This document shows positions 1 to 9,723 of a stretch of DNA of 64,000 bases, piece by piece. The position numbers were made by a program, and so were the translations under genes. Numbering within the stretch: position 1 is the first letter of the stretch; every line of letters begins with the position of its first letter. This stretch comes from Lachnoclostridium sp. An14 (GTDB taxonomy: Bacteria; Bacillota; Clostridia; Lachnospirales; Lachnospiraceae): contig NZ_NFLE01000022.1 in NCBI RefSeq assembly GCF_002160755.1, positions 1-64,000 of the forward strand, given 5' to 3'. Under the pieces are notes generated by a model. It was not told where the DNA came from and ran no database searches. It saw nothing but the letters and a program-made list of their open reading frames with translations.

Positions 1-888
1 CCAATGACCCCTTACGGCTCGCGCGGCGTCTTCTATCTCTGTTGACAGGCTGCTTATAAAATATCTTTCCTCTATTTGCTCCTTCCCGTCTGCCCCCTTT
101 ATCGTGTTCCGCGTCAATAAAATGCTTTTCAGTCCTGGCCATGCCTTTTTCTGGCTTAACCAACCTATATCTTCTGTCTGCCAGTACTCCCTCTTTTCGA
201 CTTTCCCTCTTGCTTTTTCCACTGTCTTTTTATAGGCGCATTTTTCCCGTAGCTCCGGGTCTGAGAAATAAAGTCTCACATCTTCATACAAGCTCCCCTG
301 ATTCCCTTTTAACGCCAACACATAGTCCGCCCGTTTCTGTCTAATTTTCTTCGCGATTTCCGTCTGCGTCCCCATGGCGTCCGTTGTGATGATACATCCT
401 TTTATCGTTAGACTGTCCAGCAGTTCGGGGATGGCCATGATTTCATTTGTCTTTTCCTCTACCCGTTTTTGACCCAGGCAAAAGCCGTTCTCATCCACAG
501 CACTGACAATATGGTTCCCTTTCTGGTTTTTATTTCCATTTCCCCTTTGGGTTTTTCCGTCAATGGCAAGCAGTTTCCTGATTTTTTCTCCTTCCTCACG
601 ATTCAGCATTTCGTTCCATTTTTTCTGGAATTGCTCCAAAAATTCCGACGGCACCATCGCAAATACCCTCTGGATTGTATCATGGGAGGGAATCCCATTG
701 GGAAGTTCCAAATAATTTCGCAGAAATTTCTCGTGCTCCTTTCCAAACACTTCCATTTCCACCCAGTCATCCGCATTTGCAAGCATAGCGAAAAAAACGA
801 GCAGGATAATATCCTTCATTTTATGCAGAACCTTTTTCTCCTGTCTAAGATCCGTCACCGTACCTACAAAATCTAACACTTCTTTCAT
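1..888 (-). CDS. ISAs1-family (H-repeat type) transposase, cut by the window edge
   Basis: Reading the minus strand from the ATG at 888 gives 296 open codons that run off the left edge, so the C-terminus is missing. The product has the ISAs1/H-repeat DDE transposase layout: an N-terminal helical domain with DWVEMEVFGKEHEKFL and GIPSHDTIQRVF, then the first catalytic Asp in LLAIDGKTQRG (about residue 110), the second in IITTDAMGTQTEIA, and the family stretch ADYVLALKGNQGSLYEDV. The start has AAAGGATGGG just upstream. No frameshift is visible in the part present. Terminal inverted repeats could not be identified on the right side (889-1031). It borders the AT-rich EPS island, which fits a mobile origin for that region, but this is inference. 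Confidence 0.88.
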   Translation of the reverse strand, partial: MKEVLDFVGTVTDLRQEKKVLHKMKDIILLVFFAMLANADDWVEMEVFGKEHEKFLRNYLELPNGIPSHDTIQRVFAMVPSEFLEQFQKKWNEMLNREEGEKIRKLLAIDGKTQRGNGNKNQKGNHIVSAVDENGFCLGQKRVEEKTNEIMAIPELLDSLTIKGCIITTDAMGTQTEIAKKIRQKRADYVLALKGNQGSLYEDVRLYFSDPELREKCAYKKTVEKARGKVEKREYWQTEDIGWLSQKKAWPGLKSILLTRNTIKGADGKEQIEERYFISSLSTEIEDAARAVRGHW

Positions 889-1031
889 AACATCCCATCC
901 TTTTTTCTTTTAGTATACCAGAAAAAAGACGGATGTTCATAATTTGTTCATTCGTGCGTTTGTCGTGGGCGGGGAGTTGGGGGATTTCAAGACAGAACTT
1001 TCTAGCTTTCTAGCGATTGTCCGCCATCCCC

Positions 1032-1060
1032 TTGCCAAAAGAATTATTTCCCTGTAAAAT
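1032..1060 (+). promoter_or_regulatory. sigma-A promoter for the phosphoesterase gene
   Basis: TTGCCA at 1032-1037, a 17-base spacer and TAAAAT at 1055-1060. The AAAGGAGA ribosome site at about 1079 and the ATG at 1091 follow directly. Confidence 0.65.
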
Positions 1061-1090
1061 AATTTTGTCAATTTATTAAAGGAGAAGAAT

Positions 1091-1912
1091 ATGTTGTCAC
1101 TGCGTCGTATTTGTCAAATATTAATTATCATAGCGATCCTTACAATAGTGATCTTAGGCTTTCATTCCCCGTTAGAAACCACTTTCTATACATTTTCCAA
1201 TTCTAAACTGCCAGACGCTTTCAATGGCTATAAAATTGTATTGTTGACGGACTTTCATTTAAAGGAATTTGGCGATCATGAATCCGTCCTGGTACAAAAA
1301 GTTGCTGATTGTAAGCCAGACCTAATTTTATTGGGAGGCGATTTTATAGATGAAAAACACACCTCCCTTTCTCCTTTAAACGATTTGTTAAAAGGAATCC
1401 ACACACTGGCTCCTATTTATTTTGTCAGTGGAAATCATGAATTCGATAAGTCTACAGGAGAGCCCATTCTTCAATACGCAGAAATGCAGGCGCTTTTTTC
1501 CCAATACGGCGTTCAAGACATTGATGACCAGACAATCACCCTTATCAAAGATTCCGACAGCATTCAGCTCACCGGCCGAAAATGGCGTTCCACCAATCCG
1601 GCCAGAGGGCTTTCACCTGCTGATGATAATACCTTTCATCTATTATTGTTTCATGGTGGAAATTTTTTTGATCAGCTGTCGCCTTACGGATATGATCTTA
1701 TCCTGTCTGGCCATACGCATGGAGGTATTGTGCGCTTGCCTTTTTTAGGTGGAGTATTCTCAAACACCGGATCACTTTTTCCCAAATATGACGCCGGATT
1801 GTTTCATCAAGGGAGTAGCTCCATCATTATCAGCCGAGGGCTTGGAGATGCGCGAATTCCCCGTTTTAACAATCCGCCGGAAATTGTCTGTATTACTCTT
1901 TATCAAAAATAG
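1091..1912 (+). CDS. Membrane-anchored metallophosphoesterase (YkuE/YaeI-like)
   Basis: A 273-residue calcineurin-type phosphoesterase. One hydrophobic N-terminal helix (residues about 8-25) suggests an anchored protein with the catalytic domain outside. All metal-binding motifs are present in order: LLTDFHLK (D-x-H), LLGGDFID (GD), VSGNHEF (GNHE), LLLFHGG and LSGHTHGGIV (GHTHGG). The family hydrolyses phosphoester or pyrophosphate bonds, in some members lipid-linked ones such as the UDP-diacylglucosamine type; the substrate here is unknown. The gene has its own promoter and faces the EPS operon tail to tail, overlapping the last 20 bases of the hydrolase gene. Confidence 0.85.
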   Translation: MLSLRRICQILIIIAILTIVILGFHSPLETTFYTFSNSKLPDAFNGYKIVLLTDFHLKEFGDHESVLVQKVADCKPDLILLGGDFIDEKHTSLSPLNDLLKGIHTLAPIYFVSGNHEFDKSTGEPILQYAEMQALFSQYGVQDIDDQTITLIKDSDSIQLTGRKWRSTNPARGLSPADDNTFHLLLFHGGNFFDQLSPYGYDLILSGHTHGGIVRLPFLGGVFSNTGSLFPKYDAGLFHQGSSSIIISRGLGDARIPRFNNPPEIVCITLYQK

Positions 1913-2732
1913 GAAAAATTTGCTCTAATATTGATAAAATCTGTTCCCCATGGTAGTCCCCCAGTTTTCCATGCGTCCCATGGGGATTTTCATACAGAAA
2001 GACGTCTCCACCAAGCGTCTCCACGTTGCTCTTATAATTTCTCACCTGATCAATAGACATATACTCGTCATCTGTGCCATTTACCATAATGGTCGGAATT
2101 TGTGCGAGCTTTTGTATGGAATCAATGGGACTATTGTTTTTTGCCCACAGAATCTCACTTTCTTTTTCTTCATCACTGATTCCCGTGAGTTTTTTTTCTG
2201 TTGCAGACCATTTTCCCGGAACATGATCCAGTGCGCGGCAAAATATATCTTCTAAATCAGGAGATGATGCCATTGATATTATTATTTGGGGACCCGTTTC
2301 CCCGTACGCCCCCATATAAAAGGAAAACATTCCGCCTAAAGATACCCCGTACATTCCAAAACGCTCCGCATCACAAACTTCCATCTTATCAATATCTTTT
2401 AGGATTCCCTCCACCTTTTCCTTGCTGCCCGTGATCATTTCATGGATGTAGATGTTCTTCCCATAATCTTGTTCTTCGTGTCCGTAAAGATCAAACGTAA
2501 CAACCGCATATCCTTTATTATAAAAATTTTGTGCAGCCTGCTCCATATCTCTATGGTTTCCCCCCAAGCCATGGCAGAGTATTATAACCGGTTCATCTGT
2601 ACAGTCGCCATGCTCGGCCATATAATACACCATATCTCCTGTTGTTTTCTGCTCTAAGTGAAATGTTTCCTTTTCACAGCCTGCCAGTCCTATCGTCACA
2701 CAAATGCCGAGTAACAGAAATAATCGTTTCAT
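1893..2732 (-). CDS. Alpha/beta-hydrolase lipoprotein, last gene of the EPS operon
   Basis: 279 residues starting with a lipoprotein signal peptide whose lipobox is LAGC (Cys at about 19), so the enzyme should sit on the outer face of the membrane. The hydrolase core shows the oxyanion region ILCHGLGGNHRD, the nucleophile elbow GVSLGG (Ser about 131), an Asp in NGTDDEY and a C-terminal His in NPHGTHGKL. This is the serine esterase/lipase fold. It overlaps the acyl carrier protein gene by 4 bases, so the two are co-translated. Its place beside an ACP and an acyltransferase suggests it removes or edits acyl groups on the polysaccharide; that is inference. Confidence 0.82.
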   Translation of the reverse strand: MKRLFLLLGICVTIGLAGCEKETFHLEQKTTGDMVYYMAEHGDCTDEPVIILCHGLGGNHRDMEQAAQNFYNKGYAVVTFDLYGHEEQDYGKNIYIHEMITGSKEKVEGILKDIDKMEVCDAERFGMYGVSLGGMFSFYMGAYGETGPQIIISMASSPDLEDIFCRALDHVPGKWSATEKKLTGISDEEKESEILWAKNNSPIDSIQKLAQIPTIMVNGTDDEYMSIDQVRNYKSNVETLGGDVFLYENPHGTHGKLGDYHGEQILSILEQIFPIFDKE

Positions 2733-2947
2733 TTCGATAAAATCAGGTCCTCAATATCACCAAGCGTATCTATTTGGTTAAGCTCCCTTTCTGAAATTCG
2801 GATGCCAAACGCATCTTCAATTTGACATATAAATTGAAAAAATTCAAGGGAGCTTAATTCCATATCTGCCATAACAGATGTTTCCCTATCAAATTCTATA
2901 TTTTCCTGACAACTCATTTTTGCAATTTCAATAATTTTTTCTAACAT
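2729..2947 (-). CDS. Acyl carrier protein of the EPS operon
   Basis: 72 residues with the four-helix ACP pattern. The attachment serine lies in MELSSLEFFQF; the usual DSL is SSL here, and the serine itself is kept. AGGAGG stands 8 bases before the ATG at 2947. The gene overlaps the acyltransferase by 20 bases and the hydrolase by 4. Together with the AMP-forming ligase at 12131-13576 it looks like a private acyl-activation route, analogous to DltA/DltC, that would feed an acyl group to the membrane acyltransferase next to it. The identity of the acyl group is not visible. Confidence 0.82.
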   Translation of the reverse strand: MLEKIIEIAKMSCQENIEFDRETSVMADMELSSLEFFQFICQIEDAFGIRISERELNQIDTLGDIEDLILSK

Positions 2948-3947
2948 TTTTTATTCCTCCTAAAAACTTTTTTAAACAAATACATCCGCAAGATATAAAG
3001 CATCCGCGAAGAATCAGCTGAAACAAACTTCCTGCAAGACTTTCCTCTCCAACCAGCCGAAACAAATATTTCCATGGTACAACAGCGCCTTCAAAAGAAT
3101 GTATACACAAAATCCACATCGTATATCTGCCAATCGTCCCCAATTTTTCAATAAATCTATTTTCAACACGGCTCAGTTGGACTCCTGCCTTGATAATGAG
3201 AAACGCGCCGCAAAGACTACTTAACACAGCGGGCATTCCGTTTCCGAAACGATAAGTTGCAAGATCACAAATTGTTTCCCGACTGGACAGATACCCTATG
3301 CTGAGCCATATAAGCGCTAAAACGCTCCCCCAGATAACCGGAATCTTCTTTTCCAGTAATTTCTCTTTCTTCATTATATAACCCACATATATAAATAACT
3401 GAGCAATCATTCCCTGTGCAATCTGGAAAGGCAATTTATAAGACAATACCATTGTTCCCACCCAGCAGATTCCTATAGATACAAGTCCCCTTGTACGTTT
3501 ATTTTCAATTTGAATCAACCCATAAAATATCATCCACCCCACCATAAGTGCGAACACAAACCACATAGCACCTATACGTGAATAATTTCCTGAAATCACA
3601 AGCAACGACTGCTTTAGGAAAAGTGTACGCCATTCATCCAGATTATGTATCGCCATACGATGAACAAACCCCACCACATTAATCAAAAACATTACGATTA
3701 AATATGGTTTCAGCAAAGACTTTGCGCTAAAAACAATCCCGTCTTTTAAAGATCTTTTTTTTAACCAGTATCCACTCGTTATAAAAAATAACGGCATTAA
3801 TACGGAATACGCCAATCTCCAAAAAACACTCTGTTCCACTTCTGCCAGTTCTGTATGAACACTGTGCCGAAACACAACCATCAAAATTCCTACGCCTTTC
3901 AGCAAATCAAACATCGTAAGACTTATTATTTTTTTCCTTATTTTCAT
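2928..3947 (-). CDS. Acyltransferase family 3 membrane protein
   Basis: 339 residues, mostly membrane-spanning, with about ten hydrophobic stretches. The N-terminal FDLLKGVGILMVVFRHSVHT carries the Arg-His pair typical of acyltransferase_3 (OafA/WecH/NodX) proteins that put acetyl or other acyl groups on exported sugars. It starts 2 bases after the flippase ends. Coupled translation with the ACP suggests the donor may be an acyl-ACP instead of acetyl-CoA, which is inference. Confidence 0.85.
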   Translation of the reverse strand: MKIRKKIISLTMFDLLKGVGILMVVFRHSVHTELAEVEQSVFWRLAYSVLMPLFFITSGYWLKKRSLKDGIVFSAKSLLKPYLIVMFLINVVGFVHRMAIHNLDEWRTLFLKQSLLVISGNYSRIGAMWFVFALMVGWMIFYGLIQIENKRTRGLVSIGICWVGTMVLSYKLPFQIAQGMIAQLFIYVGYIMKKEKLLEKKIPVIWGSVLALIWLSIGYLSSRETICDLATYRFGNGMPAVLSSLCGAFLIIKAGVQLSRVENRFIEKLGTIGRYTMWILCIHSFEGAVVPWKYLFRLVGEESLAGSLFQLILRGCFISCGCICLKKFLGGIKNVRKNY

Positions 3948-3948
3948 T

Positions 3949-5370
3949 TTAAACTCTTACTATTCCTTTCATCTTATCCCAAGCAGAGATAAATTCCCGT
4001 CTTCCCAAAAACAGATAAACGCCGTAACTCACCAGATAGCCGCCAAATGCCTGCACCGGCGTCAATTTCCAGCTGAAGAATACAAATAAGCTTACCAGTA
4101 AAAGTTCCTGTAGCGCCAATTTTCCTATTTTTATGTTCAGGTACCGTTTCACCATACATTCTGTAAGAAAACTCTTTAACGCATACAGCCCCATAATGGA
4201 TACCACCGCCCAATCCACACTTCTCAATACATATACGGTAATCCATGTAACAAACACACTGATTAACAATGATACCATATTTGCATACAGCATATATTTC
4301 TGCCCTCCCCACACCTTTAGATAAGTACAGGAAAGCACTGCTGTCCGAACCTCATAAATACATAGCGGCAGCAAAACGGCCAAATATTTTATGCTGTCCG
4401 AATATTGAGGCAGCCATAAACTTAAACTATAGCTTACCGGAACATAGGCCAAAAGAGTGCCCAGCAATGGTTTCGTCATTAATTCCCGCAATGGTTTATA
4501 CAAATCATTTGCTTTACCTGGTTCCAAACGACGCAGAGCCGGAAAAATTACAATGCTTACTGCAGTAATGCACGTCACTAACATATTTGCCATACTAAAG
4601 GACAGTGAAATTTTGCCAAAAACAATCGTCCCATACTCTCGTTCGATTGCAAACCGTACCACCCCAATCATCATCTGCCCCAGGAAACTGGCAATCGAAA
4701 TACTGAATCCCGTTCGGATTAATTCCGTTTCCAAACAAAAGGCCTCGTACAGTTTACACGGTTTTGCTGCCACAATTTCCCGGCATAGCCATGCCGTGTA
4801 TAACAAAAACACTCCGTTACTGACTATTTCAGCAATTATAAACACACAAAAATTATTTTTTCCTATTACTATACAGATAGCAGCAAGAACTAAAAACAAA
4901 ATTCTTTCTCCAGAATACGCTCTGGCATATTCTGCGATTCGATTGGAGGCCTGAAGTATCGTCTGAAACTGAAATCGCGTCACCCTTAGGATCATATAAA
5001 CTGTCGCGCCCATTAGAATCACATATCTGGCAGAATCCCCCTTTACCTGCGGCAAAACAACTCCCAAAAACAGAGCCGCAACAACAAGTTCATGCAAAAC
5101 AATCCCTCTAACTTGAGAGGATACAGCCCCCCGATCCAGATCGTGATAATTCGCACCACCGTATTTGATATAAAGGCCTTCACACCAGCCTAAAGAAGAA
5201 TACTGGAGATATGTAGTATAAAAATGATACAGCTGCCAATAGCTGTACGCTTGTATCGTCATAACTTTCGGCATTACCATGGTAAGGATCAGCGTTGTTA
5301 TAATTTGGATCATATTGGCCCCTACCGCAAATACCACATTCTTAACAAATAAATGCACCTGCTTATTCAT
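3949..5370 (-). CDS. Wzx-type polysaccharide flippase
   Basis: 473 residues made almost wholly of hydrophobic helices (about 12-14), with the layout of the MOP superfamily polysaccharide transporters that move undecaprenyl-linked repeat units across the membrane. The N-terminus NVVFAVGANMIQIITTLIL is typical. Overlaps the upstream glycosyltransferase by 8 bases. It pairs with the EpsG-type polymerase and Wzz in this operon, so the cluster follows a Wzx/Wzy scheme. Confidence 0.85.
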   Translation of the reverse strand: MNKQVHLFVKNVVFAVGANMIQIITTLILTMVMPKVMTIQAYSYWQLYHFYTTYLQYSSLGWCEGLYIKYGGANYHDLDRGAVSSQVRGIVLHELVVAALFLGVVLPQVKGDSARYVILMGATVYMILRVTRFQFQTILQASNRIAEYARAYSGERILFLVLAAICIVIGKNNFCVFIIAEIVSNGVFLLYTAWLCREIVAAKPCKLYEAFCLETELIRTGFSISIASFLGQMMIGVVRFAIEREYGTIVFGKISLSFSMANMLVTCITAVSIVIFPALRRLEPGKANDLYKPLRELMTKPLLGTLLAYVPVSYSLSLWLPQYSDSIKYLAVLLPLCIYEVRTAVLSCTYLKVWGGQKYMLYANMVSLLISVFVTWITVYVLRSVDWAVVSIMGLYALKSFLTECMVKRYLNIKIGKLALQELLLVSLFVFFSWKLTPVQAFGGYLVSYGVYLFLGRREFISAWDKMKGIVRV

Positions 5371-6478
5371 GATTCTTTACTGCGTTCCTATAGAAATCGT
5401 CCAGTTCTCCCGCTGCTTTATGAATATCATAAAGTCCATTTTTCATGGTCTCCCCATGACATCGAATCCCGGATTTTAACATCTCATCCACTTTTTCTGC
5501 CCAGCGCTCCGGCGATTCATTAAGACTCATAAAACAGATTCCGCCTGTCACATCCGTTTTGCGATCCACCCGATCTGAGGCCAAAATTGCTCGGCTCGCC
5601 GCTTGAGCCTCCAACAGAACAACTGGAAGACCTTCATAAAGAGAAGGAAATACAAATATATCCATCGCCGATAAAAGGCGATAAATATCTTGCCGGCTGC
5701 CAGCAAAGCGTACGTTTTTCGAAGGAAAGTCCCGTTCAGCTTTTCTCATAATCCTTTCCAATTCCGGTCCATTTCCTGCTAATAACAATTTAGAATCAGG
5801 GTGAATGCAGAGAAATTTCTTGAAAATTTCCAAAAGAAAATCATGGTTCTTTTGTTCCGTGAACCGGCCCACATGACCTATCACAATTCCTGTTCCCAAA
5901 TTTAATTCCTGACGCACTGCATTGGCCGTTTCCTGATCTTCAGAAAACAGTTCCAAATCAATCGCATTATAAAGAAGAAAGGCCCTCTGTTTTCCCTTTT
6001 TTCCAAATAAATATTCTGCTGCATCTTCGCCGCAAGCAAAATAATTCGTCGCTGTTATACGGGATAACAGCTTACACAAACCATGAATCACTTTCTTCGC
6101 CCCGCTATCCTTTAACGCAAGATGTGAATGAGAAATCAACACCTTGGCTCCAGCGGCCCTGCCCAACAGGTTTGTCACAAAGCACATCAACGTCATGTGA
6201 GAGTGTACAATCTGAATTTGATTCATTTTTAAAATATGATAAACTTGAAGACAGCTTCGCAACGGATGTTTTCTTTTTTGCGGCACCTGATGAATATGGA
6301 ATCCTAATGCTTCAAATTTTTTCTTCATATCCGGTTCAGGCGGATTATAGGTGATATAGTGAAGTTCATATAACTCCCGGTTTATATTGGAAAAATAATT
6401 ATAGATTACTGCCTCTACCCCGCCGGCAGTTAACGCTCCCACAATATGGGCAATTTTTATTTTTTTCTGTTCTTCCAT
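5363..6478 (-). CDS. Glycosyltransferase family 4 (EpsF-like)
   Basis: 371 residues with two Rossmann domains (GT-B). The glycine-rich N-terminal loop is IVGALTAGGVEAVIYNYF and the E-x7-E donor-sugar motif is FPSLYEGLPVVLLEAQAA near residue 290. A retaining nucleotide-sugar transferase that builds the lipid-linked repeat unit at the cytoplasmic membrane face. One base separates it from the GT2 gene. Donor and acceptor cannot be read from the sequence. Confidence 0.87.
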   Translation of the reverse strand: MEEQKKIKIAHIVGALTAGGVEAVIYNYFSNINRELYELHYITYNPPEPDMKKKFEALGFHIHQVPQKRKHPLRSCLQVYHILKMNQIQIVHSHMTLMCFVTNLLGRAAGAKVLISHSHLALKDSGAKKVIHGLCKLLSRITATNYFACGEDAAEYLFGKKGKQRAFLLYNAIDLELFSEDQETANAVRQELNLGTGIVIGHVGRFTEQKNHDFLLEIFKKFLCIHPDSKLLLAGNGPELERIMRKAERDFPSKNVRFAGSRQDIYRLLSAMDIFVFPSLYEGLPVVLLEAQAASRAILASDRVDRKTDVTGGICFMSLNESPERWAEKVDEMLKSGIRCHGETMKNGLYDIHKAAGELDDFYRNAVKNHE

Positions 6479-6479
6479 A

Positions 6480-7532
6480 TTATCCAGTCCTCTTTATCAT
6501 CCTTCTTGCCTTTACCAAAATTCGGATTACTGCTATTTTGTGATGTTTTAGGAAAAAAACAAATATTCTTTGTTCCCTTGAAAGCAACCTGTAATTTACA
6601 TTTTCAAAGGCAGTTTTATAGGGTTCTTGATCCAGTGCATTCAAAATTTTTCTTTTCACTGTACAATAATCCATCGGATTGCTTTTATTAAAATAATACA
6701 ATCGCATTCCGGAATACATTCTGGTACAAATATGAGCCTGCAATGCCTCTCTGTATTCTGTTGGAAGATGATACTTTTCTATAATCTTCTCCTGACATCG
6801 AAACATAATTTCGTTATAAAACATAACTTTAGGATTATACGCATTAGTAACGGAACTATTCAAATGCCTGTAATGATACAATGCCTGTTTCACATAATAC
6901 ATACGGGAAGTACACTGCAATATTTCTGTTACAAAAATGGTATCCTGTCCCTTCCGCGCCTCAGGCTCAAACCATAAATCATGCTCTCGAACCAGGGCAG
7001 TCCGAAACATTTTGCTCCAAATCGTATTTGTCTCATAATGAATTTCTTTATTATTAACCGTGAAAATATTAAATGGCGCAATCCTTAAGCTTTTTATCCA
7101 CTCCTCACCCAGAAAGCCCGAGTGGCCCTTTAAGCTTTTCTGAATGGAAATTTCCGGAAATTCATTATAGTAATCAAAAAACAGAATATCTGCATCTACA
7201 CGATCTGCTGTTTTCGTTAAAATTTCTACATACTGTTTTTCTACCCAATCATCTGGATCAATAAACACAATCCAGTCACCAACTGCTGCCCTCATCCCTG
7301 CATTCCGGGCCTCCGATACTCCTTTGTTGGTTTGATGAATTACCGAAAACTGTCCGCTATTTCGGACATATTCGTCACATATAGCCCCGCACTGATCAGG
7401 AGAGCCATCGTCAACTAAAATAACTTCAAAATTTTGAAACGTTTGTTCTTTCAAACTGTCCAGGCATTGGCGGAGATAACTTTCTTTTATTTTATATATA
7501 GGTACAATAATGCTCAAAAAACATCTGTTCAT
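6480..7532 (-). CDS. Glycosyltransferase family 2 (EpsJ-like)
   Basis: 350 residues. The GT-A start LSIIVPIYKIKESYLRQCLD, the VILVDDGSPD nucleotide site and the metal-binding FIDPDDW are all present. The C-terminal region (about residues 170-350) is the longer EpsJ/CpsI-type extension. An inverting sugar transferase acting on the repeat unit. It is directly adjacent (0-base gap) to the upstream gene. Confidence 0.87.
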   Translation of the reverse strand: MNRCFLSIIVPIYKIKESYLRQCLDSLKEQTFQNFEVILVDDGSPDQCGAICDEYVRNSGQFSVIHQTNKGVSEARNAGMRAAVGDWIVFIDPDDWVEKQYVEILTKTADRVDADILFFDYYNEFPEISIQKSLKGHSGFLGEEWIKSLRIAPFNIFTVNNKEIHYETNTIWSKMFRTALVREHDLWFEPEARKGQDTIFVTEILQCTSRMYYVKQALYHYRHLNSSVTNAYNPKVMFYNEIMFRCQEKIIEKYHLPTEYREALQAHICTRMYSGMRLYYFNKSNPMDYCTVKRKILNALDQEPYKTAFENVNYRLLSREQRIFVFFLKHHKIAVIRILVKARRMIKRTG

Positions 7533-8618
7533 CTACTTTCCTCCGTGCAGGAGCTTTCTGTACAAGGCTTTATACGAATTAGCCATCTGTTCAGCCGTAA
7601 ATCTCCTCTTTACTGTTTCCTGAGCGTTTCGCGCAATTTTTCTCCAATCATATTTTCCTGACTGTATTCCCTGAAGAATCTCAGCGAAACGCTCTGCCGA
7701 GTCGCACAGAAAACCATCTTCTCCATCGCAGATTACTTCTCTCATACCAGGAATGGGAGCTACAATACATATTTTTTTCAAATACATAGCCTCTAACAGA
7801 GCAATGGGTAATCCCTCCCATGCCGAAAGCAAAACAAATATGTCGCTTTCGTTTAGGTACTTCAACGCGTCATTCTGATCTGTCCATCCTGTAATCTCAA
7901 TATTATCCGACTGTAGTTCCTCTCTCAGTTCGCCATCTCCAATCCAAAGGAAATGATGTCCAGGATGCCTGACTGCAATCTGTTGAAAACGATGGGGCTG
8001 CTTTTGCACGCAAATTCTTCCCATAGTTGCTATTTTGAATGAGTCTGAATCAAGATTCGGGAAACGAGGTTCCGGAAAGTTTTTTTGTTGTAATTCTATT
8101 CCATTATTAATGTACATCGAATTTAAAGTTACCTTCCTCGAGATCTCCCATTCCCCTTTCGAACAGCAAATAGTAAATCCCCCCTTTTTCGCAGCAGCCT
8201 TTTCCAGGTAATAATATATTTTCCTTCGAAGAACGGGATCGTCCAATTTTAAAAACGGATAACCATGAGGCGTATACAACACTTGGTATTTCGTCATATT
8301 TATTGCCCATCTCCCAATAAATCCAGATTTGGCGGAATGCAAATGAATAATATCTGGATTAATCTTTTTAACAATTCTACGAATCTCCACAAAGTTTAAC
8401 AAATCTCCCCACCCTATTTTCCTGCCCGCGTGCTGCATTTCCATAATGTGTATACGGCTATCCAGCTGTTCTCTGTAATTTGGGGGTGTTTGCGGACGCA
8501 ATGAACATAAAAGATACGTATCAAATTCATCGCAGGTTCTGCACAGTAGCGAGCTTACCATTGTATACACGCCGCCACCAAAAGCCTCTACAATATGGAG
8601 TACCTTTGCTTTTTCCAA
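7533..8618 (-). CDS. Glycosyltransferase family 4 (EpsD-like), TTG start
   Basis: An earlier ATG at 8717 would extend this into the polymerase gene by over 80 bases with residues that do not resemble the family. The TTG at 8618 is preferred: GGGAGGG lies at 8627-8633, 8 bases ahead, and the protein then begins at the conserved KAKVLHIVEAFGGGVYT. This gives 361 residues and removes the overlap. GT-B fold with the E-x7-E motif in LLSAWEGLPIALLEAMYL. Role: addition of one sugar to the repeat unit. Confidence 0.8.
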   Translation of the reverse strand: MEKAKVLHIVEAFGGGVYTMVSSLLCRTCDEFDTYLLCSLRPQTPPNYREQLDSRIHIMEMQHAGRKIGWGDLLNFVEIRRIVKKINPDIIHLHSAKSGFIGRWAINMTKYQVLYTPHGYPFLKLDDPVLRRKIYYYLEKAAAKKGGFTICCSKGEWEISRKVTLNSMYINNGIELQQKNFPEPRFPNLDSDSFKIATMGRICVQKQPHRFQQIAVRHPGHHFLWIGDGELREELQSDNIEITGWTDQNDALKYLNESDIFVLLSAWEGLPIALLEAMYLKKICIVAPIPGMREVICDGEDGFLCDSAERFAEILQGIQSGKYDWRKIARNAQETVKRRFTAEQMANSYKALYRKLLHGGK

Positions 8619-8634
8619 ATTATGATCCCTCCCA

Positions 8635-9717
8635 TCAATATTTAAAAAATACTGTGTGATACGGAAGAACCCCATACCATTGATTTTTATACACATCATA
8701 CAGGAGCTTACTCGCATATAATCCGATTATAAGAATTACAATCCCCCACTTCCACTTCTGATCTTTTTCCCTTTTTACAAAAAAGGGAAGACTAAAGATC
8801 TGCACTACAGCAAACCCTTCTGCGATTCTCAAGACCTGTGGCAGTACAGCCGACAGCAAAAGAATCATGCACGGTAGCATCGACATTACCGCAAAAAAAC
8901 CTGCTTTCTCCATTTCTCCATTCTTCAAAAAGTTTTGTCTCCGTTCCAAACGGTTTAAACAACACAAATGAACCGCAAAAATAACCAGCGCCGTCATAAA
9001 GCCAATCATATAAAAATTGTTCTGATTATATAAGCTATCAAAATACCAAGCAAATCTGGTAAAACGAACCAATAACGGCACCAAAATTTTAACTATTGGA
9101 AGACCGATACAATATAAGGCAAAACCTTTTAACATCGTTGCAGAATGATATCTTCTTCCAGCCAAAAAATAAACCGGAAAATAGATAATGGATGATGTAT
9201 GAATCAGGGTAGCAACTACCATTAAAATCATGTATGCCCATACCTGTCTTTTTAGCGCATACTTAATCGCAAATACAAACGCACTCATGGCCAGCATTTG
9301 CCGTATCTGATTTAAAGAAGTAAAATATTTATTAGTCAAAAAGAACAGCAAAATACTGAATACGATCATATCTGATTGCTGATATATTCCCAGGAAAAAG
9401 AATAACAACGTTAAAAATCCCACTACAGCAAACAGCAGCGCAGAGTTTGGAGTTATAGCATAAAGTACACGATTTAAAAGATTAAATAACGGCTCCGAAA
9501 ATTGTCTGATCCCATGATTGATATAATAATAATACGAATCATAAATCGGCCAATCCGTTCCCACCTGCCCTCGAAACATAGAGTTTATGGCAAACGGCAA
9601 AAAAGAACATACCGCTAATAATCTGTATGTCCCCCTTAGCATAGGATAAGGCTTGGTGTTGCAGGCGAGTCGGGCAAAACTTAAAGATATAGCAACCACA
9701 ATCAAATAGACATACAT
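8635..9717 (-). CDS. EpsG-family polysaccharide polymerase (Wzy role)
   Basis: 360 residues, about ten membrane helices. It has the EpsG-family hallmarks MFRGQVGTDWPIYDSYYYY and LNQIRQMLAMSAFVFAIKY. These proteins polymerise flipped repeat units on the outer face. It lies between the glycosyltransferases and Wzz, with 6 bases to the chain-length gene. Confidence 0.82.
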   Translation of the reverse strand: MYVYLIVVAISLSFARLACNTKPYPMLRGTYRLLAVCSFLPFAINSMFRGQVGTDWPIYDSYYYYINHGIRQFSEPLFNLLNRVLYAITPNSALLFAVVGFLTLLFFFLGIYQQSDMIVFSILLFFLTNKYFTSLNQIRQMLAMSAFVFAIKYALKRQVWAYMILMVVATLIHTSSIIYFPVYFLAGRRYHSATMLKGFALYCIGLPIVKILVPLLVRFTRFAWYFDSLYNQNNFYMIGFMTALVIFAVHLCCLNRLERRQNFLKNGEMEKAGFFAVMSMLPCMILLLSAVLPQVLRIAEGFAVVQIFSLPFFVKREKDQKWKWGIVILIIGLYASKLLYDVYKNQWYGVLPYHTVFFKY

Positions 9718-9723
9718 CGTCCC

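Noticed and set aside
469-876. Plus-strand ORF inside the transposase
   Set aside because: It is antisense to a clear ISAs1 transposase and has no ribosome site or family likeness.
8619-8717. N-terminal extension of the glycosyltransferase at 7533-8618
   Set aside because: It overlaps the polymerase gene, has no ribosome site, and the family start fits the TTG at 8618.
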